Program-made: the position numbers and the translations under genes
Shown: one piece after another, positions 13,005 to 24,735 of the stretch
Position numbering within the stretch: position 1 is the stretch's first letter
How the letters are laid out: the number at the start of each line of letters is the position of its first letter
Source: Antedon mediterranea
Lineage: Eukaryota; Echinodermata; Crinoidea; Comatulida; Antedonidae
Assembly: GCF_964355755.1 (NCBI RefSeq)
Contig: NC_092671.1
Coordinates: 3,669,001-3,733,000 of the forward strand
DNA length: 64,000 nucleotides
Reading direction: 5' to 3'
The notes under the pieces: generated by a model
The model's input: the letters and a program-made list of their open reading frames with translations, nothing else
What the model was told of the DNA's origin: nothing
Database searches by the model: none

Positions 13005-16000
13005 AATCTACCCATTGATATTCATGCATGATATGTAGGCCTACTGCGAAAACCAAATAAACAAATTATTGAAATGTGTTAATATAAGGTCTATACGTTT
13101 TTTTCTTTATCCCAGGTTCATCCATAATACGACCAGTGACGACGTGCTGTATAAGAAAACACATCGAAATGGAAAAGTGGCATTTGAACAAAATACCAGT
13201 AGGCCTAGAACTATAGGCCCTACAGAGTTTTGTTTTATGAATTTAAAATAATAATAAACACGTTTACTTAACATAAGTTAGTGACATATCATTATGATAT
13301 TGTAATATTTCAATAAGATAAAAGAGAATTCTATATATACATTTGTTATTCTATTATTAAATTATCAATTATGTACGATCATTTTTTGATTAACTCAAAA
13401 TAGGATAATAATAAAAATATCAACAATTCTGTTTTATTTTGCGAGTATTCGTTACAATGATATTGCATGAGTTTTGTAATTAAAGAACCATGCGAATAGT
13501 GGATACCAACTCACACGATGGACAGCGTAGTGACATTCATAGCAAGATATATTATATAATATTATGTTACATTGCAGGACACCCGTTATATATGGGTTAA
13601 TAGGTCAGTAATTCTAAAGTAGACTTACTGTGAAGCCAGTTGGATCGTATTCTAAAGACACTCAGATCCATTTGGTTATTTTCATTATCCGTGCGAATAT
13701 GAAACGGTAGCCAGGTCAAATCGTTGTGTGTATAATAATTCTAGGCCGCTAACATACGAATATATTCAAACTGTATTTTTGTTTGGTCTATACTTATAGG
13801 CCTAATAGCCTACAGATATATATGTTATTTAGCCTTAGATATATCATTGGTAATAATACAAATCGTCACGGCTATAAATGATTGTTTACCGTATTCCATG
13901 GATATCGTTATCGATAGCTTGAAATTTCCATGGATTAAATTTAAATATTTGGTCTATTAATAAGAACATTTCCAATTATTGAAATTTATTTTAGCTTTAT
14001 ATATTCGTATAAAACGAAAATATCACGGCTATAATTTAATCTTAATCAGGGAGAGTGAAATGTTACGCTTCTCTCTGTGGTTTAGACAGTATTTAAATCT
14101 GGTGTACAAACCATTTAAAATAATCATTTTTATTATTTATAGTTTTATTTATGACGTGTTTGGTGATAACACAACATTGTCGATTGTCACACTGTTGTAT
14201 CGTTGTAATAATCTTCTTAACTGGTTTATTTAAACCTTGTATACGATTTAATTTGATAATTTCAAAACAATATTGTAAATGTTCATATTTTAGTACTGTT
14301 TGGTAAGCAAAATAATATTAGTAGAGAGGCTTTGCTTTGCGCCTACAAAATGTGAAATGTAATACTATCGTCTTTTTTAAGCACACGCGTGTTTTTCTGA
14401 AAAGATAATGACATAATTTCTATTTTTGAAATTCTCTGCCATATGAAATTCATAGTGATACATATTAAATAAGAATAATAAATATTAATGTGAAAATTAT
14501 GATATAAAGGTAACCGTATCTAGGATTCAAATTACGAAATCAGGACAAATATTTCATCTTTATGTCTTTGTATCCATCTCAGGTTTTTGTATTAAGTTTT
14601 AGAAACGAATTCTCATTTTACTTTCAAAGAGAAAGTAAGATTACCATTGCCTGCTCTAAATGAAGTTTAGTCTTCAAATAATAATTACAAATTGTGTCCC
14701 TTGCGCTACATTTTTATTCGGTTATAACTTACGGAACTCGACTTACGCATCTATTAAAGCGCACTCCCGCAACCTATGTTATAATATCAAGTAATATAAG
14801 TTGTAGGCATAATGTCGGATTATAATTTTTATGTACATATTATATTGGAATAGTTTCATATTTTTTTTGTAAATAGGTATAAAATAAATCAAATGGACAA
14901 CGTGTGTTTGGAGTAATCCTAATTACGCAGGCCATATTAATTAGTTTGTCACTTGTAAATATTTAAAATAAATAAACGTTATGATAATGGTTACATATTT
15001 CAATAATATAGCTATAGATTCCTGGTATGAATGGTATATTTGTTATTTTCTTTTAAAATATGACGTTATAAATATTAAAATGTTTAGTACTTTTTTTCTA
15101 TAGTAGCCTATATGGAAAAGTTGGCTCACGAACTTAGTGAAGTTGCTCCACTGCATTTGATAATTTGCTTGATATTATTACGAAATGTTACGAATAAATC
15201 TCTTTAGTACAATCTATTTTGTTTACTAAACTATTTTTGTTAATATCAATTGACTAGTTTTTTTAAATATTTTCACAATATTACATGTCACTGTTATTGT
15301 CATATTGTTATTGTTATCAACATAACCGACTATATTATATTAGGCTATACTAAATTATGTAAGTTATAGATTCTTTATATCCTACAGTAAATTGTAATAA
15401 AAACTTTATATGAAAATATATATACGTTTTGAGAATTCGTTGATAATGCTTTTCTATTAAATAATAATCGTACAATTTTGGAAGGATATACGACAAATAG
15501 CAATTTCAATAAAAAAATTATATCAGATTATCGAAATAAAGCATCCATTGTACCGCCGGTTGTCCCCAATTATTATGTAAATGTCAAAGGTTATGGGGCC
15601 GATTGATGAGCAGATGAAACATGAGAAAACAAGGGCTCATCACATATACCTCTAAAAATATCACATGATCCCGCTCTAAGTTACAGAAAATTAACCTAGT
15701 TACATGCATTATGACATCTCAAATCAAAGGGGAGTAAAAGCGGTAGGGTCAACATTTGACCCGATTTCTATATGTGTATGTTGTAATAGACTTTAATAAG
15801 TTTGTAGGGGTCCAAATGGAGTCAAACATACCACAGAACTTTTAGTTAATTTAAAAGACATACATTCCAATGTTATAAACCAGAGGTAGATAGCGTTTCA
15901 ATGAAGACTGTTAGGATGATTTAAAGTATACGCTTCTATTACCATTTCACCGAATCTGGGACGATAACGCAGACACTTTTCTATCGAAGTAAACTTTTAA

Positions 16001-16241
16001 AACAATGCGAAAGTTACCAAAAATGTGTACGTAAGGTGTGTATGTATTATGTTAATGAGCTACGCTTCGATTGCATTCCAGACACATTTGCATATGAATT
16101 AACCACGTAAACACGGTTACGTATTCTTAGCCATAGTGGACTTAACATGCCGGTGATTTAATTGTTACGTTTTAATTGGAATATGTTTACGGGTTTTATC
16201 TGATTTTCAAGTGTGAAGTATTCTAATGTTGATTGTTTAAA
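13005..16241. other. Non-coding stretch upstream of the ASCL gene
   Basis: AT-rich sequence without a sustained frame. No clear TATA box was found. The last 700 bases before the start codon are less AT-rich and contain an octamer/E-box composite at 16086. Confidence 0.5.
16086..16096. promoter_or_regulatory. Overlapping POU octamer and E-box
   Basis: ATTTGCAT (reverse of the octamer ATGCAAAT) overlaps the E-box CATATG, about 150 bases upstream of the bHLH start codon. Short motifs are common by chance in AT-rich DNA, so this is only a candidate proximal element. Confidence 0.3.
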
Positions 16242-17310
16242 ATGCATTCCATGGGCTGGCAACATCAGCCGGTGAATGGAACGTTTACACACGGTACAAC
16301 CGAATCACATACTCAGGGAAATTTTAACATAGGTGTAGGCCCAGCTGATTTTTATTGTCGAACAGCTAGTTATGCTGACCCAACATCGTACACAGGTGAC
16401 GTTTACGAAAACTTCTGGGAATCAATTCGACAACATTACCCTACAAATAGTGGATTGTATAGTATCAATGAACATGTTAGTACAAACGAAGCGAGTACTA
16501 GTACTTTGGGCAATCAACAACACTGTGCTGTAGATAGCAATTATAGTAGACCGTATAACGGATGTGGGAAATCACGACCTGTGATACGAGACCCACCGCC
16601 TGTGTCTCGTAATATACCTAGGCTGCCGTTTTCCTCTGCCTCTAAAGATTACAGTCCGGTTGTTTTACCTACGATAGCAAACACAGACGTACATCCACCG
16701 GTATCCGTTCGACCTATATCTCATGTGAACTTAGCACCAGCTCAGTATCAACCACCTATAACAATCCCCACATACCCCCAACCAAACGTGTTTACTATGC
16801 CGAGTGTGGTTCCAGCCCCCACGTTCGCAGGGCCTAGACAATTTGTACCCGTTGGTCTTCCAACAACCTCCCTATTCAAACCCCAACCACCCGTGGAAAA
16901 CATTCAGATTTACAGGCCTCAACATCAGAGGGTTGTACCTCGTTCGTATCATAGTACTAGCGTGAGAGATTTACTTAAAGCCAAAGCCAGGTTCTCTAAC
17001 AGTTACCGCTTCTCACCACTAAGGTGCACCAAACGAGTTAAATCAATCCGAGCAAGGGCTGCCCAGGCGGCAAACTCTGAACTAAGCAAGTCGAATTCAG
17101 AAAAAAGAAGGGTGGCTAACGCCAGGGAGAGAGAACGTGTTAGCAACTTAAATTCGGGGTTTGAAAATCTTCGGAAGCATCTGCCAGGCATCGAAAGATC
17201 CAAGAGTCGAAGGTGTAGCAAGGTGGATACCCTGCGTTTTGCGATTGATTATATACATCAATTGGAACAGACGTTATGGGAGGACGACATGAACCAAAAT
17301 CGATCCACAG
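16242..17310 (+). CDS. ASCL: ASCL exon 1 (start codon to bHLH)
   Basis: Open for 356 codons plus one base (phase 1). The donor CACAG|GTTAGT keeps the whole bHLH in this exon. The intron's first codons include TAG, which would end an unspliced product. Confidence 0.8.
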
Positions 17311-17764
17311 GTTAGTAAATACTCTGTTACCATGGCAACGTAAACACACGGGTTACAAAAAAAGTGTGGTCATTTTTGTCCGGCGTTAAATATTACGGTA
17401 CTATAAATCACTAGTCCCTCCAGTATTCTAATTCCGGACAAATAGACACATTGCATATGATTGTTTTGATTAGGTACTTTTGTCGCTTACAAAAGTCAAA
17501 TAAGGGTTGAGATAAAAACATCATTTCATAAACAAATTGTTTTATTTCAATTTTATTTTTATTTTATATCAATAAGATGACAACATGATATATGGAAAAA
17601 CAAATGAATTTTTCCAGGCCTACGTAAATTATTTACATTTTTAAAACTGTGCTGTTCATTCAGGTATTAACCGAGATGTAAATATATGGCACGTTGTTCC
17701 GGTAAACCCCGTAGAAGATCAAGTGGCTGGGTACAAAGCTTATCAGGTAATACAAGGTAAGTAG
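16242..17764 (+). CDS. ASCL: Achaete-scute-type bHLH transcription factor (two exons)
   Basis: Predicted nuclear, E-box-binding bHLH regulator of cell fate. Proposed CDS join(16242-17310, 17664-17764), 389 residues. The start ATG has A at -3 and an in-frame TGA twelve bases upstream. Residues 1-280 are Pro/Ser/Tyr-rich with no known domain. The bHLH occupies about residues 289-347: basic ANARERERV, helix 1 NLNSGFENLRKHLP, loop with a Ser/Arg cluster, helix 2 SKVDTLRFAIDYIHQLEQ. NARER-RV, GF--LR-H-P and SKVDTLR are achaete-scute hallmarks, and the diverged helix points to the ASCL3/4/5 side of the family. An unspliced reading stops three bases into the intron (357 residues), so both termini are possible. 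TMEM9 is the next gene, as at human ASCL loci. The subgroup is an inference. Confidence 0.85.
17664..17764 (+). CDS. ASCL: ASCL candidate exon 2 (C-terminal 33 codons)
   Basis: The acceptor TTCATTCAG|GT restores phase and opens a frame starting GINRDVNIWHVVPVNP. It runs to TAG at 17762-17764. That stop overlaps a consensus donor, CAAG|GTAAGT at 17757, so the exon could instead end at 17756 in phase 1 and splice onward. No further exon was identified. Confidence 0.5.
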
Positions 17765-18676
17765 ACGCTATGGACCAGGAGGGTGTGGCGAACCGTCTTG
17801 ATTAGTTGTGAGGGTTAGGAATTTGATTGATTGTGTTTGATATTATGAATGTTGTATTTATAATTTACAAAGCGATAATTGCAAGTGAATGTTATGTTAG
17901 GTCATCACACTTTTCTTATACTTATTATTGTATAATAAGAAACAAATTACCCCGAAGTCACACAATATCTCAAATTAATTTATAGACAGGAAGTAAACGA
18001 AACATGAACGGTTAGAACGAATTTAATGAAGAAACAATAATGCATTTATTTGTTGAATTATTTAGAATAATATATGATGGGTAATTGGCGGCCAGGCGGT
18101 AATGTAAAAGACGGTTGTTTTGCCTTAAAGCAGATACCATTGCTACGAAGCGCCGTTAACCACGGGCTTGATACAACGCACCTGCGCATTGCACCCCCAT
18201 GCGAATACTTACTATCATTCAAATAATCGTTCTAAAGATTATACTATAATGTTCGTTTGTGTTAAGCGCAGCTCTTTTCATTTTATGTAGTTCACAAACT
18301 CGTTAATTTTAGTAATATTTTGAATTAATACAATAATTTGTAACGAGGAGTGATAATACATTACTAATATTTGCGACTCGTCACTGTAATAATCGGTTAA
18401 ATATATACAATAATGCACACTTGTGTTTAGCGCAGCAAGTACATTTGCTCTAATGCTGAGAATAATTATTATGCAATACATTTCGTTTACAATTATTTGT
18501 ATATTTTATGTTTATTTTTAAATATTGTAATATACCCCATTATTGCATTATGAACAGCATAATACACAACTTTTGATAATAAATAACAAACAGTATCATT
18601 ACTAAAAATTATTATGTAGGCCTAACGTTTGTTCATGTTACCTAAATGGAACACCAGCCGCCATGTTTCAATCGCA

Positions 18677-18812
18677 CAGCTGTGCCGTCTGCCTACCGCA
18701 GATGGTCATATTAACGAATACATACCACAAGTAACCTCTATCTAAAGACGCGACCGAAAAAAACGGAACCCAAAATTAATAAAAGAGGAATAGGTCAGAA
18801 AGACGACAGATG
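18677..18812. promoter_or_regulatory. E-box cluster downstream of ASCL
   Basis: CAGCTG at 18677 (within CACAGCTGTGC) and CAGATG at 18699 and 18807 fall inside a CpG-containing patch about 1 kb downstream of the bHLH gene. CAGCTG is the preferred site of ASCL/E-protein dimers, so an autoregulatory enhancer is conceivable. This is inference from motifs alone. Confidence 0.25.
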
Positions 18813-20744
18813 TGCAAAATAGGTTCCGCAGGCTTGCCGCGAGTCATTTTATGTTTTTATAAAAACACAAATTGATCGAAATTGATGAAAAAATTACCCG
18901 TAAACAATCGCGGCGCTCTTTTTCCAGATGCGTTAAGTTGTAAGTCAATATGTTACGATTTGATTGGACAGTTCTGAATTAGTAAAATTAACGAATTTTT
19001 CATTTTTCGTCCTCGGATTATCTTTTAAGGTACGGGACGCCATTGGGTGTGGTCTTGCTTTGATGAAATATGACAGTTTGTTTCAAAATTTCAAAAAATA
19101 ATCGAGTCTTTATTGAGCATGAGTTTCATGGACTTACCCGGGTAAATAACGGTACTAAGCCTGAACGGCACACCCATAAACATTCGATTTAAAAAGATAA
19201 ACCGAAACAATGAAAACAAAATAATTATAACTATAACAACTTCAATATAGAGAGAAAATTACAATTACAATCTTCGATAAATAATTTATTAATATTGAGA
19301 TTTCTTAGCTTAATCAACATATGAAATACAATTTTAAAAAGAATAATTTTTCATTATTTAAAATATATTATTATATTTTAGGTATAGGCAACAAATGATA
19401 TGTATTTGAGGCTACGTTCGATGTTTTATTCTACATTCCGTTAAAGATTTATTGTCCCCCACAAAAAATAATTCTTAAAAATTGTATTTTACAAAAAAAC
19501 TGTAATTTAAAGCAAGAAATAGTCAAATTGGCTGCCATCCAATGGGTTTTTGTTTGAATTTAACCATTTATTCTGTCATTTTACAAGTGGAAACATTTTT
19601 TTTTTCTACGGAAGTGATTAACTTTAGGCCTATCAAAACTACAAAATAATATATTCAAAGTCTGATTTTATTAAACTTTATTCTTCATGTTTTTGGGGAC
19701 AATTCAAGTTAATAAATCATGTACGGTTCCGTAGCAGCAGTAATTAATTCGATATAATCTTTGAGATGGGAAAATGGTGGGGGTAACCGTAGGCCAACGA
19801 ATACTGGTTATTTATAAATAGCTAGTAATTATTAGACGTAATGAAAACAATCTAGGCCTATGATTTAAAATATAAATAAATAAGCATTTAAAAAGTATAA
19901 TATTTTTAGCTTATATAGCATCGTAAAATATTTAGAGTTCACGTTTTGTCACCGAAGTTGTTTCTGCAACTATTTTAGCCCACTTTGAAAACAGTAGGAC
20001 TATGTTGCTTCAGCATTTTGACGCGGTGTTTCGAATTGTATGCGTTAGAACCCCGGTGATTTGCTAGGCCACAAAGTTAGGCCGTTAAGCTTTCGACGGA
20101 AACTTAAGCGATGTCCACACCTGTCTCCCGGAGCAGCCTGCCCCGCGTGACAGGTTTAACACTCATCCGCCCTGCTGAGATTAGAGGCAGTGTAATTGCA
20201 ACTAATTTGCAAGAATTTGTCGACCATAGATAGCTGTTGCCATTTCATCTCCATTGAATTCATAAATAAAAGAAAAATAATATTTTTTAAGCCAAAAATC
20301 ACATTTAGCTTGTATATTTTGTATAACATTTGAGGGTAGAAACTGATAAATACCCAGGTGTAAATAAATTCAACGTCACATGACAAACTTACCAATATTC
20401 AAAACAAATTATTGACTATACTTTCGTGTAAAACACATAATACTCGCATAGGCTTAAAACGTAAACGCCAGATTTATTACATTATGAGTGTTGTTACTTC
20501 ATGATTGCATCAACGAAGTCTTCAAAATCTTCGAAAAATTCGAATTATTATCATTAGTTTTCGTTTAATAATATAATGAAATTAATATATTAATAATATA
20601 AAACGTGAAAGCCAATATATTTAAAACAATGTTTAATGTTCTAATATTAAATATAAATTCTTGCTAATGCATTGAGGGCGCTCTGTATGAAAGTAAGATT
20701 TTGTTACTACCCAGATAGCCACAGCGTTGTTGTATATGAAATGA

Positions 20745-20760
20745 GCATGCGTACGCATGC
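20745..20760. repeat. Perfect 16-bp palindrome GCATGCGTACGCATGC
   Basis: Self-complementary over 16 bases in an AT-rich context. It resembles back-to-back NRF1-like GCATGCG half sites. No associated gene start is visible. Confidence 0.5.
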
Positions 20761-21929
20761 GTATTTCAATTTTTCAAAGTAGTCTGCCTTTTATGAGCAC
20801 GTAGTGATGAGGACATCTTGGCAACTGACGCGGTGTTTCTGAGGCGTAAGTTCGAATATTTTGCGGTGTTAGCCTAATTCATACATCGTAAATCTCTGGG
20901 CGCCAGCGTTCCTTATTAACCTTTAAATCTCAATCATTAACATGAAATTAAAAGTAAATCAGTATTCGATATAGGCTAGTGAATTATCCGACAAGATAAT
21001 TGTGATACGTCTACACAATTAATAAATTACCTGTAAAAATACACAACTCGTGTTACCTCATGGAGTCTTATTCTGGATAAACAAGGAAATTTATACGAAA
21101 GAAATTTCGTTTATTGGCGCCGTGAAGCTGAAAAATAATTGAGGCGTAAGCTTCTATTTATAACGTATTACGTTTATAAACAAAGAAGAAAAAATTTTTC
21201 CTTTTTTGGTAGTTGCATCTATCCATGCCTTTATCATAATATTGCATGCATGCATTCTGCTTAGGACATTCAAAACATCGCGATGGTTTTGTTTTATAAA
21301 GATAAGTTTAAGTGGCTAGTTTGATAACTGTATTACTGTTAAAACTAATAGTCACTAATGTTACTATGTTGTATTGTTTTATTGGTAAATGTTTTTTTTT
21401 TAAGCGATGTGTAGCTTATCAATGCATCAAAAGTTGAAAGTTGAAGAAAAAGAATCATAAATGAAGATTGATATGAAAAGCAGAAAAGACAAGAAATATA
21501 AAATTATTATAAAAAAAAGTTATATTTAAAAAAAAGAGTAAAATGGTTTTTAATCTGAAAATTGTACGCTATAAGAAACAAAACAAAAGTTCGGTACAGT
21601 AATCTTGGTTTGTGTAGATTAGATTAGGTTAAATGAGTTTTCCATCACCGGCAACTTACTGTGGTTATTTTTTTCAATTAACGTTTGAAACGCGTATCAA
21701 TGTTGGACTAAAATTTCGAAAGAACATGAAACTGTGCTTTTGACTTTTACATTGTTGTGCCATTGATAAGCCTAACTTAATATGAAATGACAAATGCATG
21801 GAGGTCGATACAGAATTAATCCAACCAGTACTTATGAATACCAATTCAACAAGTTCCACATGCCAAAAACGAAAGTAAAGCTATTTCTACTCTTATCTCA
21901 GACCGCCAACGTTGAATAAAGAAAAGACA

Positions 21930-22275
21930 ATTGGAAGCTGACCTAGGGCAAGACTACCCTGTCCACAGCCTAGACACTAGGCCTCCCCCGACACAGGCAC
22001 GCGACAGCTCCCCGTCAGACCTTGCCCAAGACGTTGGCATCTCCCTTCGGATGGCGCCTCCGGGCCTAAAGTGCTACATCTACCATGCATCTTTACCGCA
22101 AATTCGTCGCGTGTTCCTTGCCTACAGTGGTCAGAATACAATGTAAATTCCTTGTGCCAAACATGTCCAATTGTGTACATGACGCACCTGTGGACTGTAC
22201 CTCTTAATTGGACTCGGGGTAACTTTGTTAAACTTAAATCAATTGGGCGGAGACAGCAAATTCTGGAAAACAAAC
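21930..22275. other. GC-rich patch of unknown origin
   Basis: About 340 bases with clearly higher GC than the flanks, holding overlapping open frames on both strands (71 codons + at 21931-22146, 98 codons - at 21977-22273). No start context, domain or splice structure supports either frame. A fragment of a GC-rich repeat or decayed coding sequence is possible. Confidence 0.3.
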
Positions 22276-23326
22276 AAAGTCGTCAACTTAAATTTCAAAT
22301 TGTCATAAAGAATTAATCAAAGTATAAATTTAATTTATTTCATACTTAAATTGATTTTTTTCTTTTAATAACATATTTATATACCCATTACATTGATATG
22401 CGTGTTACAATTTTCTTAGAAACAAAAAGAGTAGCAGTATTTATATAGCATTGCCAAGATTAGTTGGCATATATAATAATATATCATTCCAAAGGCCCCT
22501 ATTAGTATTTTATGCTGTCTTTATTTCCAAGTTTGTTTTTAACGAACAAACTTTAGAAAATAAAAGCCATTTTATTGGGCTACATATATTTCTCAATAAA
22601 GGTTTTTATATTTAAATTTTACCTTTTTGATGTCGTTTTGATGTCGTTTTAACGTAAAGTATTGCAATTTTATTGTAAGAAATTCAGCAATTCAGCCTTT
22701 GGCTGCAAATTTATTTCAAAGTTTAGTTTTAACGTTTAAGTAACGTTTATCATTCGAATAAAACTAATAATATGTAAACAGATTTTCTGTTTTAGCACAA
22801 AGGGTTTCAAATAAAATATTGCCAAGTACAGCACGATGCATTTTTATAAAAGCATATTTTCTGGACAAAATACAGTGTAGGAGGCCTACATAGTTGAATT
22901 TTATTCGAATAAGCGCCTAAAATAAGGTTAACAATTTCTTCTCAAAAGTGTTTTTGTAATTTACGTAAACATGTAATTATTAACACTAACACAATGAAAC
23001 TGTATTCAATCACAATGTGCTGAATTGATTTCTAGGCCTAATTCACTCGGGTTAGACACAAAAACAATTGGCAGACAACCAGGTGGTATGAGAGCGTTGA
23101 CGCCGGTCAAAACTCTCGGCCTAACACGTTCGTTTATTCTTTCGATTTCCTAATTCGTGCAAATACAGGAGCCTATAAATTTAATATGTCTCCCCCCATT
23201 ATAAAGATGCATTGCGAAATATATAGGTAGGCCTATTCATACATATTATTATGTTTATTTTTAGATTTAAGTAGATTAGTATTGCTGACAAAAAAAAAAA
23301 CAAGGTTAATTTGAGTCCAGTTTCTT

Positions 23327-23762
23327 TTTTTTTTTGTCTTGTGTGGGGTCTTCCCACTTTTATTATAATTCTCAGATTTATATGTATATATATTATATAT
23401 AAAATAAAGGTACATTGTAGCAATTAATTATTTGTATGAATATTTCTATTTCTGTTGTATATTACTAAGATTGTTACAAGTTAACAAGTAGTTAAAAAGT
23501 AGGCATATTTACATAAAAAGATGATTAATTTCAATATAATAACCATGCTTTCATTTACAATTTTAAAAAGATGTTAATTAAAATATAAAGATAAAAGATG
23601 GTAATAAAAGTCTATGAACTGTCATTAAAAACGTACTTATAAAATCTTGTTCATGTTCTGGTAGAGAGGCTATAAACTCAGAGGAGGAATATAAAATATC
23701 CTCCCTTTTCACCAAGACAAAAAGGATGAGATGAAAAAAGAGGAATGCAAAAGTTTGAAAAC
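23327..23762 (-). mobile_element. 5'-truncated poly(A) retrocopy with target duplication
   Basis: The 436-bp insert matches 57481-57911 in reverse complement almost base for base. It is bounded by direct repeats TTGAGTCCAGTTTCTT at 23311-23326 and 23763-23778. On the minus strand it ends with AATAAA, about 23 bases, then poly(A), which appears as poly(T) just after 23327. These are marks of target-primed reverse transcription of a polyadenylated RNA. This copy contains only the 3' untranslated part. Confidence 0.9.
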
Positions 23763-23778
23763 TTGAGTCCAGTTTCTT

Positions 23779-24735
23779 GTAAAATGTAACGGGTTAGTGG
23801 ACCTTTACGGTTCTACCATAGTTCTAATTTACTCGAAGCTTCCTTTATTTGTAAATTTACACTAAAATACTCATAAGTATTATGATGAAATCTATGCACT
23901 TCCCGCTCACCATGCAAGAGTAAAACACCTTAAGGGGACAACACGTTCATTCGTATCAAGGGAAAATGTCCCTTTTAGGTGTCCCTTGAATATGATGTCC
24001 TACTGCCTGTATTGTATTCATTCCGTTTATTCTTCTTTGTAGATTTACGGATGAACTGTGAAAGGTGATGCACGTAAAGTAAGACTTCTACGAAGAAGGC
24101 ACGGGCATTGAGCATCGTAATGTGGTACCGCGAGATATACTATATTTGTACGATGAAGTACACAAGATGATGTAGGCAAGAAACGTTGTTTGAACGATTT
24201 GCATGAATACAGAATATTTTATTTTGAAGAATGGTAGCCCAACTGGAGCCACCGTAATGTAATACATGGCAAATTGTACGAGAAGCGTCAATTAAAAATG
24301 TTATTATATTATATATTATATTTTGTTGTATTTGTTTATCATTTAAAAGAATGAAAAGAAAATCATTATAATAATTACAAATTTAGCAACGAGAACAATA
24401 ATGTTGTTTTTAATTAGAATATTTTACGTTGATATAGAAATAAAATACTTACAACTAAACAAAAGAATATATCACGATTATAATAAAATAAGATTATGTT
24501 ATGATATAGTAAAGTTATAAAAATGCTGTAACAGGCCTGCTCTTTACAATAAAAAGATCACATACCGTATAGCTAAGTGCTGCGTTAATAACTGTTGTTT
24601 TTGTTAATTTTATTTCTATTTATTGTATCATTTGCATATAATTAAAACATACATAAACAAATTACCGCAATTACGTCACTAAATATTTGGAACATTGGAT
24701 AGGCAAAATTGACCATGATATCGACTTATTGACTG
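23779..24735. other. Non-coding stretch, no gene seen
   Basis: AT-rich. Bases 23930-24000 carry a GTCCCTT-rich motif also seen near 28800-28960 and 56470-56640, a possible dispersed repeat. Confidence 0.45.

Larger units (their letters stand above)
17765..23326. other. Non-coding stretch between ASCL and the 23-kb retrocopy
   Basis: No gene found. Less AT-rich, CpG-bearing islands lie at about 18640-18960, 20000-20240 and 21930-22275; the first carries several E-boxes. The remainder is AT-rich with only short random frames. Confidence 0.5.

Noticed and set aside
16233-16241. Upstream TTG start for the bHLH protein
   Set aside because: The first ATG at 16242 has a better context and an in-frame stop lies just upstream; TTG starts are not expected in animals.
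17003-17349. Two minus-strand frames opposite the bHLH exon
   Set aside because: They are antisense shadows; the plus strand carries the conserved bHLH domain.
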